A stretch of 24,813 nt of DNA from JAURFX01 sp038125265 (lineage in GTDB: Bacteria > Pseudomonadota > Gammaproteobacteria > Steroidobacterales > Rariloculaceae). The first letter of the stretch is position 1. Each line of letters starts with the position of its first letter. Location of the stretch: NCBI GenBank assembly GCA_038125265.1, contig JAYPDM010000018.1, positions 1-24,813 on the forward strand. The letters run 5' to 3'. The notes beneath the pieces were generated by a model. It did no database searches and was not told the origin of the DNA. It saw only the letters and a list, made by a program, of their open reading frames with translations. The translations under genes were made by a program, and so were the position numbers. Of the stretch, positions 7,806 to 15,767 are shown in pieces.

Positions 7806-10015
7806 TTTATGCCTGCAAGCACCTTATCAGGCGTCAAGGGTAAGTCATATAACCTTACGCCGACTGCATCATAAATGGCATTCGCTATAGCGCCACCTGT
7901 AGGACCCTGTGTTCCTTCGCCCGCACCTAAAAATCTCTCATTAGGCCGGTTGATCAAGCTCACCTCAATCTCAGGCACCTCAGAGAAAGTTAAGATCGGA
8001 TAGGAAGACCAATCTCGTGACTGCGAGCCGTTAGCAGACGCTAGCACACGCTCTTTGAGAGTCCAGCTGGTTGCCTGAACGATTCCACCCTCAATCTGAT
8101 TGCTCACGCCGTCAGGGTTGATAATCTCTCCCGCATCTGCCGATGAGAAAGCCCTCACCACTCTCACCTGACCGTTATTGATGTTGACCAAAACATCAAG
8201 GATAACTGCAACATAGGTGTTGGAATTTTTATATTGTGCAAAGGCCGACCCTCGACCCAATCTCATATTGGCTGGGACATCTATTGGGCTTGCAGCATCG
8301 GCTAACTCTCTGGCCCTGATGAGCACATCGCGCGCACGGTAATCATCAAGGTGTCTTATTCTAAAGTCGACTGGGTCCTCGCCAAGATCATGAGCAACAA
8401 TATCCATCATCGATTCAATGACAAACACATTACCAAATGCACCTAAGCCTCTTAACGCTGAATTTCGCAGAGGTGGGAACATGACCAGATGCTCTTTAAT
8501 ATCCTGATTCGGGATTGTGTATAGAGGCACAGCATTCCTATCGGCGCTCCCGTTGGGCTGCCTTCCGTCTCTGGCCTCAGGAAATGGTAGTGGGTTTGAT
8601 TTTTCTTGCGCAGCATGTAAACCTCCTGCAGTATCGCCCCCGGAAGGTCTGGTTGAATAAGAGCAGCTCCAGAGATCGCAATGCCACCTATTAATTCTGT
8701 TGTCTGCATTAACGCCCACACTAATGGAGTGGCTCATGCCCGATCCATAGGGCTCATGCAGAAACTCATCGGATCGGCTCCATAGTAATCTTATGGGTGC
8801 GCCGGGCATATGATAGGCAATTAACGCCGCATCGCAGCCCGCATCATCAGCCCCATTATGACCGTAGCAGCCTGCATTTTCTGCGAAAATGAGCCTAACA
8901 TTTTCCTCGCCAATACCTAGTACGTCAGCGATCGCACCCTTAAGCTGATGCTGTCCCTGGGAGTGATTCCAAACAGTAACACGGCCGTCTTCATATTGCG
9001 CAACAGCGCAAGAAGGGCCAAGTGATCCATGGGACAAGAATGGCTTTGAGAATTCCGCTTGGTACTCTCGCACGGTCTCACTGCCATCAGGGTTGGACAA
9101 GCTAACTTGATCGAGTGTCGTTTCCAGCTCCCTCAGTAGATGCGGGTTACTGGCCGAGCCATGAACCGATTCCTGATAGGACCAACTTGCAGCTGCTCTG
9201 AGTTGCTCTGCGGCCTCTCTGGCTTGGTGCTCTTTCTCTGCGACAACAGCTAAAAAGTTACCGTCACGAATAACATTGACGACACCGGGTCTGCTCATCA
9301 CTGCGCTCGTATCGACATCCCCTAAAGTGCCAAATCTTCTTGGGCCTCGGACGATTCTTGCATGAAGCATCCCAGGTAAACGAATATCTTGGACGTAGCT
9401 TTGGCCACCAAACACCTTACCGGGAATATCAAATCTTTGAACGCTGACACCGGCATACCGATACTCAGAACTATCAAGGAGCTGCGCCTCACCATCGGCC
9501 TGAGCATTAAACCTTCCATCGGATAACAGCTCCCAATAAGAGATCATACGTCCACTTCTTCGGTCACTGACTACGCCATCATTTATAGCAAGCTGTCCGA
9601 TTACCGTATTCATTCTGGCAGAAGCATTCTCTATCAGTATTTGTCGAGCATGCGCAGCAGCAACCCTTAAAGCGTTTCCGCTTTGAATCATGGAGTTACT
9701 ACCCACGGTGCGCCCTTCGTCCGGTGATCGATCGGTATCCACTGGAATCATATGTATCCTTTCAATGTCTACTTTGAGCTCATCGGCAGCAACTTGTGCT
9801 AGCGCGGTCACGATCCCTTGGCCAAGTTCCACCTTACCTGGGGAAATTTCAATCGTTCCGTTTCGATTGACCCTGATCCAAGTGTCAAGGTTATTATTCC
9901 TATTTAGCGTGCCAGGTAAATTATTTGATTGTGATTGGGCTGTTGATGCGCAAACCAAAAGCGCACCAGTTCCTTGAATAAATTCTCTGCGATTGATACT
10001 GAACTGTTCCATCAT
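7799..10015 (-). CDS. Tat-exported molybdopterin-binding subunit, xanthine dehydrogenase family (IorB-like)
   Basis: This is the large catalytic subunit of a two-subunit molybdenum hydroxylase of the isoquinoline 1-oxidoreductase beta / aldehyde oxidase type; such enzymes hydroxylate N-heterocycles or oxidise aldehydes with water. From the ATG at 10015 it has 738 residues. The N-terminus is a twin-arginine signal (INRREFIQGTGALLVCAS, Arg9-Arg10), so it is exported folded. Family motifs include FGGQSYVQDIRLPGMLHARIV, a cofactor-pocket LRGLGAFGNVFVIE, and near the C-terminus FLGAGEGTQGPTGGAIANA, where about Glu700 matches the catalytic Glu. The start overlaps the 2Fe-2S gene by four bases (ATGATG). 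An upstream in-frame extension lacks family sequence. The substrate cannot be told from sequence. Confidence 0.92.
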   Translation of the reverse strand: MMEQFSINRREFIQGTGALLVCASTAQSQSNNLPGTLNRNNNLDTWIRVNRNGTIEISPGKVELGQGIVTALAQVAADELKVDIERIHMIPVDTDRSPDEGRTVGSNSMIQSGNALRVAAAHARQILIENASARMNTVIGQLAINDGVVSDRRSGRMISYWELLSDGRFNAQADGEAQLLDSSEYRYAGVSVQRFDIPGKVFGGQSYVQDIRLPGMLHARIVRGPRRFGTLGDVDTSAVMSRPGVVNVIRDGNFLAVVAEKEHQAREAAEQLRAAASWSYQESVHGSASNPHLLRELETTLDQVSLSNPDGSETVREYQAEFSKPFLSHGSLGPSCAVAQYEDGRVTVWNHSQGQHQLKGAIADVLGIGEENVRLIFAENAGCYGHNGADDAGCDAALIAYHMPGAPIRLLWSRSDEFLHEPYGSGMSHSISVGVNADNRINRWHCDLWSCSYSTRPSGGDTAGGLHAAQEKSNPLPFPEARDGRQPNGSADRNAVPLYTIPNQDIKEHLVMFPPLRNSALRGLGAFGNVFVIESMMDIVAHDLGEDPVDFRIRHLDDYRARDVLIRARELADAASPIDVPANMRLGRGSAFAQYKNSNTYVAVILDVLVNINNGQVRVVRAFSSADAGEIINPDGVSNQIEGGIVQATSWTLKERVLASANGSQSRDWSSYPILTFSEVPEIEVSLINRPNERFLGAGEGTQGPTGGAIANAIYDAVGVRLYDLPLTPDKVLAGINS

Positions 10016-10464
10016 GATGTCCTCGCCGCAGCTCTCTTCACAGCATTTATGATCCTTGTATGCGTACCACATCGACAAAGATAAGCGTCGAGTGCTTGTC
10101 TGATCTCTGTGTCACTTGGGCTTGCGTTCCGCTCGAGCAGTGCTGCTGCGCTCATGATCATGCCGTTTGCACAGTAGCCACATTGTGCGGCTTGCTCTTC
10201 AATAAAAGCTTGTTGGACAGGGTGAGGATTCTCTGGTGTACCCAGTCCCTCAAGCGTTGTTACTTCACCTGTCGCTGCTGATGCTGGAGTCACACATGAC
10301 CTGATCGGAGTTCCATTAAGTAAAACCGTACAAGATCCACATTGGCCCAATCCACAACCAAAGCGTGGCCCATTGAAACCTAAATCATTTCTTAAGACAT
10401 CAAGGAGCGGTGTAGATGCCTCGACATCAACGTCTACCTCTTGTCCATTCACTCTTAATAACAT
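10012..10464 (-). CDS. (2Fe-2S)-binding subunit of molybdenum hydroxylase (IorA-like)
   Basis: Electron-transfer partner of the molybdopterin subunit encoded next. The 150-residue protein has a plant-ferredoxin-like domain with Cys37, Cys42, Cys45 and Cys57 (FGCGLGQCGSC...SC) and a helical domain with Cys95, Cys98, Cys130 and Cys132 (QCGYC, CRCG), the two expected 2Fe-2S clusters. It has no signal peptide, as usual for subunits carried out with a Tat-signal partner. AGGGGA lies about eight bases upstream of ATG. No FAD subunit gene, XdhC/MocA-type maturation gene or cytochrome gene lies nearby, so electrons probably go to a cytochrome or other carrier encoded elsewhere. Confidence 0.94.
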   Translation of the reverse strand: MLLRVNGQEVDVDVEASTPLLDVLRNDLGFNGPRFGCGLGQCGSCTVLLNGTPIRSCVTPASAATGEVTTLEGLGTPENPHPVQQAFIEEQAAQCGYCANGMIMSAAALLERNASPSDTEIRQALDAYLCRCGTHTRIINAVKRAAARTS

Positions 10465-10491
10465 ACGAAAGTCCCCTAATTCTTAGAGTTA

Positions 10492-11595
10492 TTATTTTGA
10501 TAATTTATTTTGATTCTTTAATACTGAAATGTAAAGGTTATAAATCTCATCAATGGTTTTTTGGATGTGAAAGCTATCCCTAATACGTTGTCTGGCCGAA
10601 TTGCCCATTTCAGATCGCTCTTGGTGCTTATGCGCCATGCTCATGATCGCTTCAGCCAGTGCACTGGGGTCACTGGGCGGGATCACCATACCCTCTTTCA
10701 AGTGTCGAACCAGCTCTGGCGATCCGCCAACATTGGTAACGATCTGTGGTTTTCCCATGGCCATACTCTCGATCACGGACCTCGGCAGACCCTCTCTTTT
10801 GATAGAAGGCAGTATCGATACATCTGAGGCAGCCATCCATGCAAGGACTTCACGACTGAATCCAATAAAATGGATTGAGGCTTCATAGGATGTACTCTGT
10901 GCCATAGACTTAAAAGTCTTCTGATCAGTGCCGCTACCAACAATAATAAACTCAATTGGTAGTGCTTCGGGGAGCAATTGGATGGCCTCAAATAGGACAT
11001 CGAGCCCCTTCCTCGGCCTCCAATTAGCTGCGCATATAAACCTAACCTTATCCTTCGATAATGGATGCCCCTCCTTGGGCTTAACCCCTTCATACCAAGA
11101 CAGATCATGACCCTTATAAATCGTAATCAACTTTTCAGGCTTTAGGCCCAATCCAAATTTATTAATACTTGCTAGCGAGGTTCGTATGGACTCGCTGACA
11201 CAAACGATGCGATCGATTCTTGGGTTTAGATATCGCATCCATGCAATGGGATTAAAGACACCAAAATTTGCGCCAATGCCCCTGTAGGCAATCAGTTTAG
11301 CGTTACTTCCTCTAGCAGCAATCAGACCATTGGTGATGGCTTGGTTGGTTAAAAAATAAATGATGTTAGGCTGGAATTCGTTTATTTGAGACTTAATTAA
11401 TTTAATCGAGAATCGCGATATCTTACCTTTGAAATTATGCTCGACGATATCGAGATCTTTGAGTTCATCGCTAAAAGCATTCAGTGTAGGGGTGCCCATG
11501 ATCGCCCTGACCGAGACGCCACGGCTCTTTAGTCCTCTAAGAATTGCCCTCTCAGAACGATCGGGCTCTGGATTGATATAAAGAAGTTTGATCAT
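10492..11595 (-). CDS. GT4-family glycosyltransferase
   Basis: A cytosolic, retaining, GT-B fold glycosyltransferase. The 367-residue protein has an N-terminal acceptor domain (MIKLLYINPEPDRSERAI), a hinge region FICAANWRPRKGLDVLFEAI (about 190-210) and the donor-binding C-terminal domain with the EX7E motif Glu268-Glu276 (REGLPRSVIESMAMGKP), then VTNVGGSPELV. Donor and acceptor are unknown; lipopolysaccharide or other envelope glycan synthesis is a reasonable guess. The ATG lies only five bases after the encoded CCA of tRNA-Arg and has no Shine-Dalgarno sequence outside the tRNA. It is followed after 27 bases by the molybdenum-enzyme genes. No other glycan genes flank it. Confidence 0.88.
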   Translation of the reverse strand: MIKLLYINPEPDRSERAILRGLKSRGVSVRAIMGTPTLNAFSDELKDLDIVEHNFKGKISRFSIKLIKSQINEFQPNIIYFLTNQAITNGLIAARGSNAKLIAYRGIGANFGVFNPIAWMRYLNPRIDRIVCVSESIRTSLASINKFGLGLKPEKLITIYKGHDLSWYEGVKPKEGHPLSKDKVRFICAANWRPRKGLDVLFEAIQLLPEALPIEFIIVGSGTDQKTFKSMAQSTSYEASIHFIGFSREVLAWMAASDVSILPSIKREGLPRSVIESMAMGKPQIVTNVGGSPELVRHLKEGMVIPPSDPSALAEAIMSMAHKHQERSEMGNSARQRIRDSFHIQKTIDEIYNLYISVLKNQNKLSK

Positions 11596-11600
11596 TTTGT

Positions 11601-11676
<76 letters not shown>

Positions 11677-11680
11677 AGTT

Positions 11681-12406
11681 TTATAAACTATTCGATATTG
11701 TCTCACATGCATGATGGATATTATTGGCAAAGCTCATCAGCTTGAGATCATCCTCGCTGATCATACCCTGAGTCACCAATAGTTCAAAATTGATCAGGCC
11801 TGTCCAATAATCTTTATCGAAAAGAATAATCGGGATCGGTTTAATTTTTTTGGTTTGAATAAGAGTCAGTGTCTCAAAAAGCTCATCGAGGGTTCCAAAG
11901 CCACCTGGAAAGACGACAATCCCCTTACAGCGTAATAGAAAGTGCATCTTTCGCATCGCAAAATAATGAAAATTAAAACAAAGTTCCGGTGTAATAAAAG
12001 GGTTGGGTTTTTGCTCAAAAGGAAGCTCAATATTTAACCCGATCGATTTAGCTCCCGCGTCATAGGCGCCTCGGTTGGCTGCCTCCATGATGCCTGGCCC
12101 CCCTCCGGTAACAAGGTGTACATGATTTTCTATAATTTTTGGGTGACTGCATAGTGCCCTTGCAAGTTCATAGCACTCCTCATAATGGTTACTGCCATCA
12201 CCCCTTTTTGTTCTCGCACTTCCAAAAATCGCAATGGTATTTTTAATATTGAAATCGGATAGAATATGCTCGGGCTTGAGCAGTTCTAGTTGAAGGCGGA
12301 CTCCTCTGAGCTCCTCCCGAGACATAAATGCATCATCAAAAAAAGATTTCTCATAGCTTGGAGAATCAAGCTCTTTTTGAAGCATGTCATCTGTGGGCTC
12401 TTTCAT
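11681..12406 (-). CDS. LOG-family (TIGR00730-like) nucleotide phosphoribohydrolase-like protein
   Basis: Members of this Rossmann-fold family cleave the N-glycosidic bond of nucleoside 5'-monophosphates; plant LOG activates cytokinins, while bacterial members are thought to act in nucleotide salvage. The 241-residue protein has the substrate-binding GGGPGIMEAANRG (101-113) and the catalytic PGGFGTLDE (167-175), both intact. An extra N-terminal region of about 55 residues precedes the core (IAIFGSARTKRG), a feature of the longer branch of the family. The ATG shares one base with the fabA TAA. The substrate is uncertain. Confidence 0.85.
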   Translation of the reverse strand: MKEPTDDMLQKELDSPSYEKSFFDDAFMSREELRGVRLQLELLKPEHILSDFNIKNTIAIFGSARTKRGDGSNHYEECYELARALCSHPKIIENHVHLVTGGGPGIMEAANRGAYDAGAKSIGLNIELPFEQKPNPFITPELCFNFHYFAMRKMHFLLRCKGIVVFPGGFGTLDELFETLTLIQTKKIKPIPIILFDKDYWTGLINFELLVTQGMISEDDLKLMSFANNIHHACETISNSL

Positions 12407-12927
12407 TAAAACCCTTCGGTGGAGGTAAAGAGTCCTACCCTTAAATTTTTAGCGCTGTATATAGATCGGCCGTCGACAAGCATTTCACCATCACCCAAGC
12501 CCATAATAAGATCTCGGTTAATGACTCTTCGCATATCAATTTTATAGATGACCTGTTTTGAGCTTGGCAGCACTTGACCTTGAAACTTCACCTCGCTCAC
12601 GCCCAGTGCCCTGCCTCTGCCAATGCCACCATTCCAGGAAAGAAAGAAACCTACCAACTGCCACATGGCATCGAGCCCCAGACACCCTGGCATGACAGGA
12701 TCCCCCCTGAAGTGACAATCAAAAAACCATAAGGACGGGTCTATATTGAGTTCTGCCTCAATGTACCCCTTACCAAATTTACCTTGATCGTCATTTATCT
12801 GAGTAATCTCATCAAACATGAGCATATTCGGTGTAGGCAATTTTGCATTTCCCACCCCAAAAAATGCCTCCTCGCCGGCGAGTAATATTTCTTCTTTGTT
12901 GTAATGATTTTTCTTTTCGTAGTCCAT
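12406..12927 (-). CDS. fabA: 3-hydroxydecanoyl-ACP dehydratase/isomerase FabA
   Basis: FabA dehydrates 3-hydroxydecanoyl-ACP and isomerises trans-2- to cis-3-decenoyl-ACP, the entry to anaerobic-type unsaturated fatty acid synthesis. The 173-residue hotdog-fold protein has the active-site stretch FFDCHFRGDPVMPGCLGLDAM, with His72 and Asp86 matching the His70 and Asp84 pair of E. coli FabA. The C-terminal GLGDGEMLVDGRSIYSAKNLRVG is also typical. In many gammaproteobacteria fabB follows fabA; here a LOG-family gene follows, so fabB must lie elsewhere. It starts two bases after the alr stop codon. Confidence 0.96.
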   Translation of the reverse strand: MDYEKKNHYNKEEILLAGEEAFFGVGNAKLPTPNMLMFDEITQINDDQGKFGKGYIEAELNIDPSLWFFDCHFRGDPVMPGCLGLDAMWQLVGFFLSWNGGIGRGRALGVSEVKFQGQVLPSSKQVIYKIDMRRVINRDLIMGLGDGEMLVDGRSIYSAKNLRVGLFTSTEGF

Positions 12928-12929
12928 GG

Positions 12930-14009
12930 TTAATTCTTATAAATTTTCCTCCAACGGTTACCCAACTGAGTCATGAGTTCATAGCTAATTGTTTCTGCTT
13001 TTTTTGCAAGTCTCTCAATTGAGCGAAGCTCGTCTGAGATTATAACCTCATCTCCAATATTTATATGCTCATGAGCAATATGAGATATGTCTAAGGCTGC
13101 AAGGTCCATAGAGACGCGACCAATGATAGGCACCTCATGCTCGTCAATAAAGAGCGATCCCTTGGAGCTTAAACTTCTATGCAGGCCATCTGCGTAACCA
13201 CAAGGAATAATTGCAACCCGATCGCCCTTGGTTACCTTATAGGTTGAATCATAACCAATCGTCTCATTGGATTTGATATCTCTTATCTGAATAATGGGAG
13301 TCGTAATCTTAAAAGAATTTGATGTGACATATCTATTCGATAGCGTCTTGGCACAATAGAGCGATATCCCGGGCCTCACAAGATCTAGATGAAAATGCTT
13401 ACCCAACGCGATCCCGCCTGAATTGGCAATTGATTTTTTTGCATGAGGCAAGAACTTAGCAAGCTCATTAAATTTTTTTAGTTGTGATGCGTTTTTTTTA
13501 GAGTTGGGCTTATCCGACTCGACAAGGTGAGTCATCACCAACTCAGCATTCTGGGCCATGATCTCCAGTTCTGATATAGCAAGGACAAAGTCATCGTTCG
13601 TGAGCCCTAATCGATTCATGCCGGTATCAATGTTTATGGCAAATCCTTTCTTTGGGTCTGATCTTAACAAATTCTTCAATAATTCTAATTGCTCAAGCGA
13701 ATTGAGCACGGGAGTTAATTTATAGTTGAGATAGTATCTGTTTTCACCTTTACCGAGACCTGCAAGCACATAAATACTTGCCTTACTGCCTAATGTCTCC
13801 CTCAGCCCTCTCCCCTCATCTAAGCTCGCAACAAAGAAATGTTGGCAACCAATTTTTTTAAGCTTCCTGGCTACCCGACTCATACCAAGGCCATATGCAT
13901 CAGCTTTAACCACCGCTGCGACCTCTGATTTACCGACAGTCTTTTGGATGATTTTAAAGTTTCTCTCGAGCTGATTGAGATCAATTTGAATTTGTCCAGG
14001 GATGTGCAT
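12930..14009 (-). CDS. alr: Alanine racemase
   Basis: PLP-dependent fold-type III enzyme that makes D-alanine for peptidoglycan. The 359-residue protein has the PLP Lys35 in AAVVKADAYGLG, an N-terminal TIM barrel with INIDTGMNRLGL and SIANSGGIAL, and a C-terminal beta domain with the second catalytic Tyr in IGYDSTYKV and the conserved PCGYADGLHR and IIGRVSMDLAALDI. It is the first gene of the alr-fabA-LOG-tRNA run. The ATG at 14009 has only a weak ribosome site. Normal length for the family. Confidence 0.95.
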   Translation of the reverse strand: MHIPGQIQIDLNQLERNFKIIQKTVGKSEVAAVVKADAYGLGMSRVARKLKKIGCQHFFVASLDEGRGLRETLGSKASIYVLAGLGKGENRYYLNYKLTPVLNSLEQLELLKNLLRSDPKKGFAINIDTGMNRLGLTNDDFVLAISELEIMAQNAELVMTHLVESDKPNSKKNASQLKKFNELAKFLPHAKKSIANSGGIALGKHFHLDLVRPGISLYCAKTLSNRYVTSNSFKITTPIIQIRDIKSNETIGYDSTYKVTKGDRVAIIPCGYADGLHRSLSSKGSLFIDEHEVPIIGRVSMDLAALDISHIAHEHINIGDEVIISDELRSIERLAKKAETISYELMTQLGNRWRKIYKN

Positions 14010-14081
14010 CTTAATTTATTTCATGTATCGGTGATGTGAGACTCTATAATAAACTCATAATTGTATTATTAAAGCACAAAC
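14010..14081. promoter_or_regulatory. Divergent promoter region between alr and acuI-like gene
   Basis: A 72-base AT-rich spacer between divergent genes. On the plus strand TATAAT lies at 14045-14050, 31 bases before the acuI-like ATG, but no good -35 is visible at 16-19 bases. On the minus strand the same block reads TATTAT (14051-14046), about 36 bases before the alr ATG. Both directions must start here, but the exact promoters are not resolved. Confidence 0.4.
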
Positions 14082-15077
14082 ATGGAATTAGATTTTAAGG
14101 CGGTTCAGATCATTAAAGGTGATAGCACGACACCAAGACTGGTCGAGATAAACCTAGACGCACTTAAAAAGAGAGAGGTGCTTATTAAGGTCCATTACAG
14201 CAGTATCAATTTTAAAGATTATTTAGCGCTTACCCATCAAGCACCAATCCTAAGGAAAGACACCCTGATTGGAGGTATTGATTTTTGTGGTGAGGTCATT
14301 CAATCAGAGAGTCCTGATTTCAAGACCGGTGATAGGGTGATTGGCATGGGCCATGACCTCTCTGAAAAATTTGATGGTGGCTACTCTGAGTATGTTTGGG
14401 AGGATGCTGCACATTTAACTTTGCTTCCTGATAAATTTTCATCAAGAGAAGCGATGATCATTGGAACGGCAGGTTTTACAGCCATGCTTGCTGTGCACAT
14501 GCTCGAGAGCCCAAGCCTGCAGTCAGATGGGCAAGAGAAAGTAATCGCTGTCTCAGGTGTCACAGGTGGTGTGGGAATGATTGCCTCAATCATTCTTAAG
14601 ACCAAGGGTTATGTCGTCGATGCATTGGTTAGAAATGGCTCGCGCTTAAGCCAACTCCCCGATAAGCTATTTAGAAATATAATCGAGATAGAAAGTTTAG
14701 ACGTATCCAATCCCCTTAATAAGGAAGCCTACTCCGGTTGCATTGATAATTTAGGGGGTGAAGTTTTAAAGTGGATGCTATCGGTCACCGCAGCTTGGGG
14801 CAAGGTTATAAGTATCGGTTTGGCAAGTAACGCTAAGTTTGATGCGACCGTCTATCCGTTTATTTTACGTGGGATCAATCTGCAGGGACTGCAACTCAAC
14901 ATCCCGCAGAAACTAAGAGATAAACTTTGGCATCAACTGGCCGATCTCATTGACCGATCTTCCCTAGATACCATTCTCAGTCAAGAGATAACATTATCTG
15001 AGCTTCCTGAATTTATTAAGGAGTCCTACCCCACCAAAGGAGCGGGAAGAGTCATCGTCAAGGTAAAGGGAGATTAG
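14082..15077 (+). CDS. acuI: YhdH/AcuI-family acrylyl-CoA reductase-like oxidoreductase
   Basis: Zinc-free medium-chain dehydrogenase/reductase of the YhdH/YhfP family; characterised members (AcuI, E. coli YhdH) reduce acrylyl-CoA to propionyl-CoA with NADPH, a step in DMSP and 3-hydroxypropionate metabolism. The 331-residue protein shows the GroES-like N-terminal domain (INFKDYLALTHQAPILRK, GGIDFCGEV, GDRVIGMGH, DGGYSEYV) and the cofactor-binding motif VSGVTGGVGMIA (about 155-166). No DMSP lyase or demethylase is in the window, so the substrate is inferred only from the family. The start has no obvious Shine-Dalgarno sequence. Its stop codon overlaps that of the convergent downstream gene. 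Confidence 0.85.
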   Translation: MELDFKAVQIIKGDSTTPRLVEINLDALKKREVLIKVHYSSINFKDYLALTHQAPILRKDTLIGGIDFCGEVIQSESPDFKTGDRVIGMGHDLSEKFDGGYSEYVWEDAAHLTLLPDKFSSREAMIIGTAGFTAMLAVHMLESPSLQSDGQEKVIAVSGVTGGVGMIASIILKTKGYVVDALVRNGSRLSQLPDKLFRNIIEIESLDVSNPLNKEAYSGCIDNLGGEVLKWMLSVTAAWGKVISIGLASNAKFDATVYPFILRGINLQGLQLNIPQKLRDKLWHQLADLIDRSSLDTILSQEITLSELPEFIKESYPTKGAGRVIVKVKGD

Positions 15078-15757
15078 TTAGCTGGCTGAGGTCTTAGGTA
15101 ATAATTAAAAGGATTGCCCAGCGCTCTTGCATTAACCCAAATCACTAACATCTCTTCAAGAACATGCGAATATCGGAGTGGGCCAATATCGATGACCTCT
15201 AGATTCATACCCTCAATCAGCTCTGAGACCTTTGCTTTAGCTTCGGCATTATCTCCCGCGATTGGAATGGTTACAGGGCCGCCGGAGGATGCTGGATCGA
15301 TCATGGTCATGTAATTAAGCGTGTTGAATGCTTTCACCACATGGGCGCCTGGCGCTAGTGATTGAATAAGTTCTGCATTAGAGCCCTCTATGTCATGTTC
15401 TCTAAAGCCATCGGCACCGTCAGTCACGCGGTTCGTTGGGTCGATAATAATCTTTCCTGACAAATCACCAAGCGCCAACATCACGCTTTCGGTCGCAGGA
15501 CCAGGGACAGTGATGACAACAATATCTGCCTCTGCCACTGCAGACTGATAATCTGCCACATAGGCACTTGCATGCGTCTGGCCTAAAAGTGCGCTATGAT
15601 CCTCGTCCGGATTTCTCGAAGCGTAGATGATTTGATGTCCCTGCGAAGCAAAGCCAGGACCTAAGGCACTTGCCACTCGACCGGTACCGACAATGGCTAT
15701 GGTGTCCGCGAATAAATAAAGAGGAAGAAAGAACAATAAAAATACAATTGAACGCAA
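15074..15757 (-). CDS. Exported Rossmann-fold NADP oxidoreductase (F420-dependent NADP reductase-like fold)
   Basis: The core (residues about 19-215) is the NAD(P)-binding fold of coenzyme F420-dependent NADP reductase-like proteins (TIAIVGTGRVASALG, IIYASRNP, ADIVVITVPGPA, IIIDPTNRV, VVKAFNTLNY, IPIAGDN). What is odd is a classical Sec signal peptide in front (MRSIVFLLFFLPLYLFA, then DT). The start is TTG at 15757, preceded by a perfect AGGAGG (15767-15762) that overlaps the E2 stop codon; no alternative ATG or GTG lies near the fold start, so the signal peptide looks real. It is the last gene of the 2-oxo acid dehydrogenase operon, eight bases after E2. Function and cofactor in the periplasm are unknown. 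Confidence 0.82.
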   Translation of the reverse strand: MRSIVFLLFFLPLYLFADTIAIVGTGRVASALGPGFASQGHQIIYASRNPDEDHSALLGQTHASAYVADYQSAVAEADIVVITVPGPATESVMLALGDLSGKIIIDPTNRVTDGADGFREHDIEGSNAELIQSLAPGAHVVKAFNTLNYMTMIDPASSGGPVTIPIAGDNAEAKAKVSELIEGMNLEVIDIGPLRYSHVLEEMLVIWVNARALGNPFNYYLRPQPAN

Positions 15758-15761
15758 AGTG

Positions 15762-15767
15762 CCTCCT
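15762..15767 (-). promoter_or_regulatory. Shine-Dalgarno that fixes the TTG start of the exported oxidoreductase
   Basis: Perfect AGGAGG on the minus strand, four bases before the TTG at 15757, overlapping the TAG of the E2 gene. It is the strongest ribosome site I noticed in the window and supports the start that includes the signal peptide. Confidence 0.75.

Noticed and set aside
10016..10078. Longer start for the molybdopterin subunit
   Set aside because: The 21 extra residues are Cys/Lys-rich, precede a perfect Tat signal and would overlap the 2Fe-2S gene by more than 60 bases; the ATGATG junction is better.
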